Shown piece after piece: positions 45,456 to 53,353 of a stretch of DNA of 64,000 nucleotides (the stretch's first letter is position 1; every line of letters begins with the position of its first letter). Position numbers and translations under genes: made by a program. Source of the stretch: Pedobacter sp. SYP-B3415 (lineage in GTDB: Bacteria > Bacteroidota > Bacteroidia > Sphingobacteriales > Sphingobacteriaceae); contig NZ_RXNQ01000007.1 in the NCBI RefSeq assembly GCF_004138205.1, positions 1-64,000 on the forward strand, read 5' to 3'. The notes under the pieces are model-generated. The model was given only the letters and a program-made list of their open reading frames with translations. It was not told the origin of the DNA and ran no database searches.

Positions 45456-45971
45456 ATGAAAAAGTTATTTTTACTCACGGCGCTGGCAGGTCTGCTGTCT
45501 TTCGGCGCCTCAGCACAGACAGCGGCGGGCAACAAGCTTGGTGTTGGTCTTGAATTCGGTTTACCTGTTGGCGACTGGTCTGATGGTATGAATCTTGGCT
45601 TCGGCGGATCTGGTATTATGCATATCCCGATCAGCAGCAGCAAATTGTACGGAACGATCAACGCTGGCTTTATCAATTTTAAAAGTAAGGAAGTCGCCGG
45701 ATTTACGTATGACTATGGCGTTATTCCATTGAAAGCCGGTGTTAAGTATTACTTCGTTCCAAATTTCTATGGTGCTGCTGAACTTGGCGCGGCCATCGGA
45801 ACGAATGAAGGCGCAACGACTGCATTTGCCTATTCACCCGGCATTGGTGTAGATTTCCCGGTATCTGACAAAACTTCGATCGACCTTGGTGCTCGTTACG
45901 AAGGCTGGTCTGCGAACGGCGGAACGAATGGTTTTGTAGGCATTCGTGCAGCATTCAACTTCGGTCTTTAA
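45456..45971 (+). CDS. outer-membrane beta-barrel protein, paralogue of the preceding gene
   Basis: A 171-residue protein with a signal peptide (MKKLFLLTALAGLLSFGASAQ) and a small barrel ending GFVGIRAAFNFGL. It resembles the preceding 184-residue protein over its length. Function unknown. A terminator follows at 45997, and dnaN starts beyond it from its own promoter. Confidence 0.78.
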   Translation: MKKLFLLTALAGLLSFGASAQTAAGNKLGVGLEFGLPVGDWSDGMNLGFGGSGIMHIPISSSKLYGTINAGFINFKSKEVAGFTYDYGVIPLKAGVKYYFVPNFYGAAELGAAIGTNEGATTAFAYSPGIGVDFPVSDKTSIDLGARYEGWSANGGTNGFVGIRAAFNFGL

Positions 45972-45996
45972 AAATCGATACAATTTTTTCGGAGAA

Positions 45997-46016
45997 AGCT
46001 TGCCAGATGGCAGGCT
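45997..46016 (+). terminator. terminator after the third small barrel gene
   Basis: An 8-bp stem with one wobble and a 4-base loop is followed by six T residues. Confidence 0.82.
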
Positions 46017-46112
46017 TTTTTGTTTTCCGGTCCGTTTTTCCTGCCACCGATGTTGATAGCTCGAATTTTTCAACATTATTTGAAGCGCAATCAACACGCT
46101 GAATAATTTTTA

Positions 46113-46120
46113 TATTTTTG
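46113..46120 (+). promoter_or_regulatory. -7 promoter element of dnaN
   Basis: TATTTTTG is a perfect TAnnTTTG match, 19 bases before the dnaN ATG at 46140. Confidence 0.65.
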
Positions 46121-46139
46121 AGCACTTACAAATCGTATC

Positions 46140-47264
46140 ATGAGATTTATTGTATCTACGTCAACATTGTTAAAGCATCTGCAAACCGTTAATGGTGCGT
46201 CAAGCAGCAGTACGGTATTGCCTATACTGGAGAACTTTCTGTTCGAAATAAAAGAAGGCCAATTGGTTATATCGGCAACTGACCTGCAGACCAGTATGAC
46301 TACTTCGCTTGCTGTTGAGTCTAAGGAAGAAGGTAAGGTGGCTGTACCATCAAAAATTCTTCTTGATACGCTGAAAACCTTACCCGACCAGCCAATTGCC
46401 TTCAATATCGATGACAATACGTTTGCTATAGAAATCAGTGCCGGCGATGGTAAATACAAGCTAAGCGGTGAAAACGGAGATGACTTTCCGAAAATTCCCA
46501 TAGTAGAAAATGCATCTTCTGTTAATCTGCCGGCCTCTGTATTGGCGGAAGCGATTACGAAGACAATTTTTGCTGTGAGCAACGATGAGTTACGTCCTGC
46601 AATGACCGGCGTTTTCTGCCAGCTGTCTACCGAACATATCACATTCGTAGCTACTGATGCGCATAAGCTTGTCCGTTATCGGCGGAAAGACAGTAAAGCC
46701 GAAAAAGCCGCATCCTTCATCCTGCCTAAGAAAGCACTAACACTTTTAAAAAATGCCCTGCCGGCTTCTGATCTGAATGTATCGGTAGATTATAACGCAA
46801 CAAGTGCCTTTTTCCGCTTCGAAAATATCAATCTTGTTTGTCGCTTAATTGATGAAAGGTATCCCGACTATGAAGCGGTGATCCCGGGCAATAATACGAA
46901 CAGGCTAACCATAGACCGGGCCTTATTTTTGAACACGCTTCGCCGGGTGGTAATTTTTGCAAACAAAACAACGCATCAGGTGCGTCTAAAGATCAATGGA
47001 AGCGAACTGAATATTTCTTCCGAAGATCTTGATTTTGCCAACGAAGCCCATGAGCGTCTGAGCTGCCAGTACAATGGTGAAGACCTTGAAATTGGTTTCA
47101 ATGCTCGTTTTCTGATCGAGATGCTCGGCAACCTGAGCGGCGAGGAGGTAACGCTTGAGCTGTCAACGCCAAATCGTGCCGGTTTGCTTATCCCTCAAAC
47201 CAATGACGAAAACGAAGACGTCTTGATGCTTGTTATGCCGGTCATGCTGAATAACAGTTATTAA
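46140..47264 (+). CDS. dnaN: DNA polymerase III beta subunit (sliding clamp)
   Basis: A 374-residue protein of three similar clamp domains that forms a ring around DNA and gives the replicase processivity. Landmarks: the N-terminal MRFIVSTSTLLKHLQTVNG with PILENFLFEI, the middle segment FAVSNDELRPAMTGVFCQL followed by VATDAHKLVRY, and the C-terminal VMLVMPVML-like end (LMLVMPVMLNNSY). It is not next to dnaA or recF here, which is common in this phylum. Confidence 0.97.
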   Translation: MRFIVSTSTLLKHLQTVNGASSSSTVLPILENFLFEIKEGQLVISATDLQTSMTTSLAVESKEEGKVAVPSKILLDTLKTLPDQPIAFNIDDNTFAIEISAGDGKYKLSGENGDDFPKIPIVENASSVNLPASVLAEAITKTIFAVSNDELRPAMTGVFCQLSTEHITFVATDAHKLVRYRRKDSKAEKAASFILPKKALTLLKNALPASDLNVSVDYNATSAFFRFENINLVCRLIDERYPDYEAVIPGNNTNRLTIDRALFLNTLRRVVIFANKTTHQVRLKINGSELNISSEDLDFANEAHERLSCQYNGEDLEIGFNARFLIEMLGNLSGEEVTLELSTPNRAGLLIPQTNDENEDVLMLVMPVMLNNSY

Positions 47265-47292
47265 CTCAGGAAAAAATTTTTTGACACTAAAT

Positions 47293-47313
47293 GGCCTGGT
47301 TTTTGACCGGGCT
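47293..47313 (+). terminator. possible dnaN terminator
   Basis: An 8-bp stem with two wobble pairs is followed by ATTTTGTTTT. It is weaker than the other terminators in the window. Confidence 0.5.
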
Positions 47314-47336
47314 ATTTTGTTTTAAATCATCCGTTC

Positions 47337-48017
47337 ATGAAAATGCTCTGTTCGCGGAAGACCGATGCCATATCGACTTTTCTTCTGCTTTGTTTCGTGT
47401 TCACCACGTCTTGCAAAAAGGTCGATCCCGATCCGGTTGTGAAAGGCGAAGCCAAAGTACGCCTGGTCAACGCAGCAAAAAATTCAGCATCAGCTGAATT
47501 TTATACGGACGATATAAAAATCAGCTCATCAGCAATCACCTACGGGCAGGCAAGTGATTACATGAAAATCGGATCAGGGCCGCAGAAAGCACAGGTTGCC
47601 GAGAATGGTTTGGTAGCCATATCAAATGAAGTAAACTTTGTGCCCGGCTTTTCTTATACTGCTTTTACGATTATTAATCGCGAGAATAAACCCGAACTTA
47701 TGCTCATCAGAGACAGCCAGGGCGCTGTTGAGCCGGGTAAGGCTATGATTCGTATTGTGCATCTTGCCAACGGCGTTTTCCTGGGTCTGAACACGGGCAT
47801 GGCGGGAGGAATAAACTTTGTAACCAATCAAACTTATAAGTCTGAATCCGGATATTTTGCCGTCGACCCTGGTATTGATCTGCTCTTGTATTCTAACGGG
47901 GGAGAGGCTTACAGGAAGACGATTCCGGGTACAGAGATACAATCCGGCAAGGTTTATACGGTCTGGGTAGATGGTGGTGCCACTGACCTGGGTTATCATC
48001 TCATCGAATATCAATAA
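47337..48017 (+). CDS. DUF4397 lipoprotein
   Basis: A 226-residue protein with a lipoprotein signal (CFVFTTSCKK; Cys after TTS). A DUF4397 domain follows: AKVRLVNAAKNSASAEFYTD, later AMIRIVHLANG, and the closing KVYTVWVDGG. The family is beta-sandwich-like, found on bacterial surfaces, with unknown role. The neighbouring gene (48078-48779) encodes a divergent paralogue, so the two form a tandem pair. Confidence 0.83.
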   Translation: MKMLCSRKTDAISTFLLLCFVFTTSCKKVDPDPVVKGEAKVRLVNAAKNSASAEFYTDDIKISSSAITYGQASDYMKIGSGPQKAQVAENGLVAISNEVNFVPGFSYTAFTIINRENKPELMLIRDSQGAVEPGKAMIRIVHLANGVFLGLNTGMAGGINFVTNQTYKSESGYFAVDPGIDLLLYSNGGEAYRKTIPGTEIQSGKVYTVWVDGGATDLGYHLIEYQ

Positions 48018-48077
48018 TGTGACAGTTTTCGCCGGCCAAGTCAATTTTTGTTTATCTTTAGCTCAGAAAAACCAATT

Positions 48078-48779
48078 ATGATGAATCTTTTCAAAAAATA
48101 TAGATATACAGGCGGACTAGCGGCGCTGGCCCTCTTTTTTGTTGTAACGCTGGATGCGTGTAAAAAATCTTCTGACGAAGTTCCTGAAGTTGTAGGTAAT
48201 GCGAAGATGAAGTATGTAAATGCGCAGTCCGGTTCGCAGCCCCAGGAGGCGTTTATAGGTGATACGAAGGTCTCAACGGCGCCGGTTGCATATAACAACA
48301 GCAGCGACTATCTTACCGTTTCTGCCGGAACACGTACCTTATCTTTCAAAGATCAAACGAGCGGAACATTGTCTGCATCTTCACAATTAAATATCCCTGC
48401 TGATGTGAACTTTACCAGCTATTACGTTAAAAATGCACAGGGCACCGGTCAGGTACTGGCACTGCTTGACGATCTTACCCCTCCAGCACCATCAACGCAG
48501 GCACGTGTAAGATTTCTCAATCTGGGCGCAACTTTTACAAACGGCGTCAATGTTACTGAAATTGCCGGGGGCAATCAGTTTATCTCCAGTCTTTTGTTTG
48601 GCAACGTTTCTCAGTATTTCATGATTCCGCCTAATACGGCCCTGAAGGTTTCGCCCGTTGGCGCAATAACAGCTACCGATATTCCAACCGGAACCTTTGC
48701 TGCGGGAAAAATTTATACCGTATGGATCAACGCGAATGCTAACGGGAATGCTGAAGCTCATATAGTTGTTCATAACTAA
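48078..48779 (+). CDS. DUF4397 lipoprotein, tandem paralogue
   Basis: A 233-residue protein with a lipoprotein signal (FFVVTLDACKK). Its DUF4397-type domain parallels the previous gene: AKMKYVNAQSGSQ near the start, ARVRFLNLGATFTNGVN in the middle, and KIYTVWINANANG at the end. Two adjacent ATG codons (48078 and 48081) could serve as the start; a TTG ten codons earlier is rejected because TATCTTTA, one mismatch from a -7 element, lies between. A terminator follows. Confidence 0.83.
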   Translation: MMNLFKKYRYTGGLAALALFFVVTLDACKKSSDEVPEVVGNAKMKYVNAQSGSQPQEAFIGDTKVSTAPVAYNNSSDYLTVSAGTRTLSFKDQTSGTLSASSQLNIPADVNFTSYYVKNAQGTGQVLALLDDLTPPAPSTQARVRFLNLGATFTNGVNVTEIAGGNQFISSLLFGNVSQYFMIPPNTALKVSPVGAITATDIPTGTFAAGKIYTVWINANANGNAEAHIVVHN

Positions 48780-48805
48780 CTGATCATTATAATTTAACAT
48801 AAAGA

Positions 48806-48829
48806 ATATCACGCCTTTTGACGTGATAT
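48806..48829 (+). terminator. terminator after the second DUF4397 gene
   Basis: The stem AATATCACG/CGTGATATT (9 bp, 6- to 7-base loop) is followed by T-rich sequence. The dedA-like gene's -7 element begins immediately after it, so terminator and promoter are packed together. Confidence 0.8.
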
Positions 48830-48832
48830 TTT

Positions 48833-48840
48833 TATTTTTG
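48833..48840 (+). promoter_or_regulatory. -7 promoter element of the DedA gene
   Basis: TATTTTTG is a perfect TAnnTTTG match, 17 bases before the TTG start at 48858. Confidence 0.6.
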
Positions 48841-48857
48841 TCGCTCAAACACACGTT

Positions 48858-49511
48858 TTGGATATTTTCTCTCAGCTTTTCGACTTCATTCTTCACATCG
48901 ACAAACATCTTGTCGAGATTGTAAACGATTATCAGACCTGGACTTACCTGATCATGTTTCTGATCATTTTTGCAGAAACCGGCCTGGTGATCACGCCTTT
49001 TTTACCAGGTGATTCTTTGCTGTTTGCAATGGGCGCGCTCATGGCTAAAGGCGGAACGGGACTTGATGTGTATGTAATGGCCCTGCTCCTGTGCATCGCT
49101 GCGATAACAGGTAATTCACTGAACTATTTTCTGGGAACCTTTTTTGGCGTGAAGGTATTTAAAGACACCAACCGGATACTCAAACTGGAGTACTACAATA
49201 AGACGCATGCCTTCTTTGAAAAACATGGTGGGAAAGCGATTGTATTCAGCAGATACCTGCCCATTTTCCGTACCATTGCGCCCTTTGTTGCTGGTGTGGC
49301 ACGTATGCCCTTTGGTCGTTTTACGCTATTTAATGTAGTTGGAGGCATCTCATGGATCGTTGCGTTTCTTTTTGCGGGTTTCCTGTTCGGCAATATTCCC
49401 GTTATCAAAGAAAACTTCACTGTTGTGATTGCCACAATTGGTATACTTACCTTTTTGCCGGCCATTATCGCGGCATTCAGAGCTAAGTTTAGCAAGAAAC
49501 CTGTCGTTTAA
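48858..49511 (+). CDS. DedA-family membrane protein (SNARE-associated/VTT domain)
   Basis: A 217-residue polytopic inner-membrane protein. The family blocks FAETGLVITPFLPGDSLLFAMGAL and FSRYLPIFRTIAPFVAGVARMPFGRF are both present, the second with the conserved arginines. DedA proteins act as undecaprenyl-phosphate or phospholipid translocases and need the membrane potential. The start is a TTG: the N terminus MDIFSQLFDFILHID fits the family and there is no nearby ATG upstream. Its stop overlaps that of the convergent gene by 3 bp within TTAA. Confidence 0.9.
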   Translation: MDIFSQLFDFILHIDKHLVEIVNDYQTWTYLIMFLIIFAETGLVITPFLPGDSLLFAMGALMAKGGTGLDVYVMALLLCIAAITGNSLNYFLGTFFGVKVFKDTNRILKLEYYNKTHAFFEKHGGKAIVFSRYLPIFRTIAPFVAGVARMPFGRFTLFNVVGGISWIVAFLFAGFLFGNIPVIKENFTVVIATIGILTFLPAIIAAFRAKFSKKPVV

Positions 49512-50455
49512 TATTCGCGGCCGAGTATTTTTCCCTTCTGATAAGCTTTTTCGGTTTGCTCTTCCAGAGTTGATGCTGCCTGTTGCTGCTTAACAGGAGG
49601 CATATTCTCCAGGGCGGGCTGCCCGGCATCCACCCATGCGGTATACCAGTAAGCGGCTACAGCCCGAATGGATGCGCGCATCTGCCGTTCCACCATTCCG
49701 TTCAGCGCCTCATGATAGGCACGGGAATAGTCTACCGAATACGCCCGGATAACCTGGTTCTTATGGCGATAGAAACTGAACTGTCTGTCTGAAGGAAATT
49801 TTTTTTTGAGTGAAGCCTCAATAGACAACACGCTGTCTACTTTTGATCTGGTGTTTTTTGCAATTCGCCAGGCCTCATCTAGCGGTTTTTCGATATAAGT
49901 CGCCTGCCCCGCAAAAAAATTGTAGGCTCCTGAAAACAACTCAGGGAGCCGGCTCTCCCAGAATGCGTGAATTCCCCGCTGATTTGTCAGCTGGCCATTG
50001 TGATTATTGGTCATGTGCAGGGGTACATGCGCATCTGCAATGTAATGACCAAGGTTTGATGCAACGCGAAGAATCTTGAGCGAATCCCGGTCACGGAAGG
50101 CAGCGACAAGCTGCAGGTAAGAAAAATGGATTTGCCACGGAACGATTCCGCTCTTTTGCAGCATCATAAGGCCAAACCGTTCTTTTGCGGAGTTATAGCG
50201 CCTCGGAACACTGTCAAGCGGACCATAATCTTCTGCGTCCAGGTAATGTCTGGCTGCCTCGAGTGTATCTGCGTAACGTCGCTTATCTGCATCCGTTGCA
50301 TGCTCGGCCAGGTAAGCAACATTCGATTTAAAAAAGCGCAGCATCCCGGGAGGCAGGCTGTAAACGGCGATCGTATTAATCTTCCGATGGGCGAAAAATC
50401 CCCAGGAACAGCAAAAAAAACCGCCCATAATAAGCGCACACATAAACCATTTCAT
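49508..50455 (-). CDS. exported zinc-dependent phospholipase C / S1-P1 nuclease superfamily protein
   Basis: A 315-residue helical zinc enzyme. The signal peptide ends just before WGFFAHRKIN, where the mature N-terminal Trp and following His are metal ligands in this superfamily. Further ligands lie in EHATDADKRRYAD, ARHYLDAEDYG, and especially HYIADAHVPLHMTNNHNGQL followed by IHAFWESRLPE. Whether it is a nuclease or a lipase cannot be told from the sequence; Bacteroidota homologues are often annotated S1/P1 nuclease. It lies 35 bp after the HscA-like gene stop on the same strand. Confidence 0.82.
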   Translation of the reverse strand: MKWFMCALIMGGFFCCSWGFFAHRKINTIAVYSLPPGMLRFFKSNVAYLAEHATDADKRRYADTLEAARHYLDAEDYGPLDSVPRRYNSAKERFGLMMLQKSGIVPWQIHFSYLQLVAAFRDRDSLKILRVASNLGHYIADAHVPLHMTNNHNGQLTNQRGIHAFWESRLPELFSGAYNFFAGQATYIEKPLDEAWRIAKNTRSKVDSVLSIEASLKKKFPSDRQFSFYRHKNQVIRAYSVDYSRAYHEALNGMVERQMRASIRAVAAYWYTAWVDAGQPALENMPPVKQQQAASTLEEQTEKAYQKGKILGREY

Positions 50456-50490
50456 TAACCTGAAGTTAATGAAATATTCTTAGACGTTTG

Positions 50491-52350
50491 TTATTCGTCT
50501 ATTTTTTTACCCTTCATTGCTGAAGAAATTGCGATGTCCATAACACGTTCTGCAAATGGGCGGGTGTATTCGTTCAGGGCATCGGTGTGTTTAAGAATAG
50601 TATCCTTGTCAGCTGTTTGCAGGCTCTGGCGAAGCTGAGCAATCAGCAGCCGGGTGTGTTCAATTTCTTCTTCATTGAGGAACTGGCTGTTTTTCTCAAG
50701 GAAACGTTCAGCGGTATAAGCGAGTTGTTCACCTTCGCCGCGCGCCTCAATAACCATTCGCTGCTGCACATCTTCCTTCGCGTGAGTAACGCTGTCAATG
50801 AGCATTTTTTCGACAACATCGTCGGTCAGGCCGTAACTTGGCTTAACCTCTATTTCCTGTTTTACGCCCGACCTGAGTTCTATAGCCTGTACGGTAAGAA
50901 TGCCGTCTGCGTTCAGTATAAAGTTGATATCAATCTTTGGCAGGCCCGCCGGCATGGCCGGGATTCCTTTCAGCTCAAATTCAGCAAGTTTCCGGTTCTC
51001 CTGTACCAGGTCGCGCTCGCCCTGGAATACTGCTATCTTCATGTTCACCTGCCCGTCTACAGACGTGGTGTATTGCCTGCCTGCCTTGGTAGGAATTTTC
51101 GCGTTGCGGCTGATGATCACATCCATCAAGCCACCCATGGTCTCGATTCCCAGCGAAAGGGGGGTCACGTCAAGAAGCAGGATATCTGAGCGATTGCCAG
51201 CGAGAACATCGGCCTGGATAGCCGCCCCAAGTGCTACTACTTCATCCGGATTGATATGGTCCTGCGGTTTCCTGCCAAACAGTTCCTCTACCTTACGCTT
51301 AACATATGGTGTGCGCGTAGAGCCGCCAACAAGAATGACCTCGTCAATATCTGCCGCTGTAAGCCCCGCATCTGAGAGAGCGAGCCTGCAGCTGTTAAGC
51401 GTTCTTTCAAGATTTTCAGAAATCAGACTTTCAAACGTCTGACGATCAATGCTGTACCAGATATCGCCCGCCTTTTCGTTATAAAGGTTTTGCGTAGAAA
51501 GTGCTTTTTTAGCCAGCTCAGCCTGTAAACGAAGCGTCTGCATCTGGACCTGGTCTTCCTGTAAAACGCTGCGGTCTAAATCATTTTTTTCGATCCAGTA
51601 ATCCACGATTGCACGGTCGAAGTCATCGCCGCCAAGAAAAGTATCACCATTTGTTGCAAGCACTTCAAAGATGCCATTCTGAATAGATAACAGCGACACA
51701 TCAAAGGTCCCGCCGCCAAGGTCGTAAACAGCAATTGTCTTTTGCTCCTGTGGATTAAGCCCGATTCCATAAGCCAGACTTGCGGCAGTAGGCTCGTTAA
51801 CGATACGGAGTACGTCGAGCCCGGCAAGTTTCCCCGCATCACGGGTAGCCTGTCTCTGGCTGTCGTTGAAATACGCAGGTACTGTAATCACCGCCCGGTT
51901 TACGGGCGTCTTCAAAGCATGCTCCGCGCGATGTTTCAATTCCTTTAAAATTTCGGCCGACAGCTCCACAGGCGTGTAAAAACGGTTAGCGGCCCTGATC
52001 TTAACAAGGGCATCTGTATTGTCGTCTATAATTTTGTAAGACAGCAGGTCCTGATGATCAGCAACGTCCTGGTATGAACGGCCAAGCAGGCGTTTTACCG
52101 AAAATATCGTATTCGCGGGATCTGTAGTCAGGAAGGCTTTGGCCTCATTTCCAACCACTGCATCGCCATGTTCATTGAAGTGAACAACGGAGGGAACCAG
52201 CAGGCCCTTGCCGGTATCATTTATTGCCTGAGGTTGTTTCTCGGGGTTTATAAACGCAACCAGGCTGTTGGTCGTGCCCAGGTCAATACCTACAATAAGC
52301 TCTTCCTGCTGAAGCGATCCTGTTGCGAGGTTAATCGAAATTTTTGCCAT
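50491..52350 (-). CDS. hscA: Hsp70 chaperone, HscA-like
   Basis: A 619-residue Hsp70. Phosphate-binding motifs are intact: [27 protein letters not shown] and [12 protein letters not shown]. Several features favour HscA over DnaK: an extra N-terminal stretch of about 20 residues before the first ATP motif, [40 protein letters not shown], and [17 protein letters not shown]. HscA with HscB helps iron-sulfur cluster transfer from IscU in other bacteria. No isc or suf genes and no J-protein gene are nearby, so the function is inferred from sequence only. A -7 element four bases before the ATG fixes the start. Confidence 0.82.
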   Translation of the reverse strand: MAKISINLATGSLQQEELIVGIDLGTTNSLVAFINPEKQPQAINDTGKGLLVPSVVHFNEHGDAVVGNEAKAFLTTDPANTIFSVKRLLGRSYQDVADHQDLLSYKIIDDNTDALVKIRAANRFYTPVELSAEILKELKHRAEHALKTPVNRAVITVPAYFNDSQRQATRDAGKLAGLDVLRIVNEPTAASLAYGIGLNPQEQKTIAVYDLGGGTFDVSLLSIQNGIFEVLATNGDTFLGGDDFDRAIVDYWIEKNDLDRSVLQEDQVQMQTLRLQAELAKKALSTQNLYNEKAGDIWYSIDRQTFESLISENLERTLNSCRLALSDAGLTAADIDEVILVGGSTRTPYVKRKVEELFGRKPQDHINPDEVVALGAAIQADVLAGNRSDILLLDVTPLSLGIETMGGLMDVIISRNAKIPTKAGRQYTTSVDGQVNMKIAVFQGERDLVQENRKLAEFELKGIPAMPAGLPKIDINFILNADGILTVQAIELRSGVKQEIEVKPSYGLTDDVVEKMLIDSVTHAKEDVQQRMVIEARGEGEQLAYTAERFLEKNSQFLNEEEIEHTRLLIAQLRQSLQTADKDTILKHTDALNEYTRPFAERVMDIAISSAMKGKKIDE

Positions 52351-52354
52351 GCAG

Positions 52355-52362
52355 CAAAGTTA
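52355..52362 (-). promoter_or_regulatory. -7 promoter element of the HscA-like gene
   Basis: It reads TAACTTTG on the minus strand, a perfect match, four bases before the ATG. Confidence 0.65.
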
Positions 52363-52452
52363 CAGATTACTTTACTCCCTGCGCAAGCAAGTGCGGGTAA
52401 TTCGGTCAGCACAGCATCATAAGCACAAGCAGAAATAACTTGTTTTAAAAGC

Positions 52453-52486
52453 GAACATTCATTTATATTTGCAGTGAACAGTCATA
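52453..52486 (+). repeat. direct repeat around the tetR -7 element, possible operator
   Basis: GAACATTCAT (52453-52462) and GAACAGTCAT (52477-52486) differ by one base and lie 24 bases apart. They flank the -7 box TATATTTG (52464-52471). The placement suits autorepression by the TetR protein encoded just after, though TetR operators are usually inverted repeats. Confidence 0.45.
52464..52471 (+). promoter_or_regulatory. -7 promoter element of the tetR-MFS operon
   Basis: TATATTTG is a perfect match, 18 bases before the tetR ATG. A TTG at 52440-52442 may be the -33 element (21-base spacing). Confidence 0.68.
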
Positions 52487-52489
52487 CCG

Positions 52490-53080
52490 ATGCGAAAAAG
52501 GGATCCCGAAAAAGAAGAGGCCGTGAAAACTAAAGCCATTGATATGCTGGTCAATGACGGTTTTGAGGGTTTTAGCATGAACAAACTTGCCAGAGCCTGT
52601 GGCATATCTGTGGCCACGCTGTATATCTATTATCGGGATAAAGATGACCTGATCTTAAGCATAGCAGCCGAGAAGTTCCGGGAAATGAGCGAGGCCGTGC
52701 TGGGCGATTTTGATCCTGAAGCAGATTTCGAGACAGGCATGCGTAAACAATGGGAGAACCGCTACCGTTTTATGACTGAGCGGCCTGTTATTACACGTTT
52801 GCTCGAACAGTTTCGCAGTTCAAGCTATCAGCAGCGTGTTATTCCGGATATTTCGCGTGCCTTTAAAGAAAAGATGGGCGCCTTTGTAAAGAGCGCGGTA
52901 AAGCGGGGCGAGATCGGCCAGATGTCTATTGAGACGTTCTGGTGTGTTGCTTTTGCACCCTTGTACGCGTTACTTCGGTTTCACGAAGAAGGCAGGAATA
53001 TGGCTGGCCAGCCGTTCACGGTAAATGAAGCCATACTCTGGCAGACGTTCACATTTGTAATGAAGGCGCTCAAACTTTGA
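52490..53080 (+). CDS. TetR/AcrR-family transcriptional regulator
   Basis: A 196-residue DNA-binding regulator. Residues about 10-55 form the TetR helix-turn-helix: AIDMLVNDGFEGFSMNKLARACGISVATLYIYYRDKDDLI. The C-terminal ligand domain is of the unspecific TetR_C type. It leads an operon with a 74-residue protein (30 bp gap) and an MFS transporter (18 bp gap), so it most likely represses this operon and is released by a transported compound. Direct repeats flanking its -7 box are candidate binding sites. Confidence 0.92.
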   Translation: MRKRDPEKEEAVKTKAIDMLVNDGFEGFSMNKLARACGISVATLYIYYRDKDDLILSIAAEKFREMSEAVLGDFDPEADFETGMRKQWENRYRFMTERPVITRLLEQFRSSSYQQRVIPDISRAFKEKMGAFVKSAVKRGEIGQMSIETFWCVAFAPLYALLRFHEEGRNMAGQPFTVNEAILWQTFTFVMKALKL

Positions 53081-53110
53081 ATCTGATGTTTTTTATTAAT
53101 CCCTACAATC

Positions 53111-53335
53111 ATGACAACTTTTGATCACATTCTCTTATTCAAGACCGACTTAAGCAGCCGCAGCGCCGTTGATCTGATCAGGCCGGTATTGGATTCTCTC
53201 GAACATATTGAACAGTGGAACGTTGATCTTTGGGATGAGGATTTTGTTCTTCGCGTTGTTTCATACAAAGCTACACACGACGAAATTATTACGCTCCTGA
53301 ACCGTGCGGGTCATGCCTGCGCAGAACTCAAATAA
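53111..53335 (+). CDS. small HMA-like protein without CxxC
   Basis: A 74-residue protein, too short for confident family assignment. The secondary-structure pattern (DHILLFKTDL, helix, VDLWDEDFVLRVVS, helix) resembles the beta-alpha-beta-beta-alpha-beta ferredoxin-like fold of heavy-metal-associated domains. The metal-binding CxxC is absent and there is a single Cys (residue 70). It may bind a ligand or partner in the cytosol. It sits between tetR and the MFS gene, with 18 bp to the latter, so it is probably part of the efflux function. The fold is inferred, not proven. Confidence 0.65.
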   Translation: MTTFDHILLFKTDLSSRSAVDLIRPVLDSLEHIEQWNVDLWDEDFVLRVVSYKATHDEIITLLNRAGHACAELK

Positions 53336-53353
53336 GCTTATCTACCGATATTT

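Noticed and set aside
50587-51189. 200-codon plus-strand open frame
   Set aside because: Antisense to the HscA-like gene, no recognisable protein.
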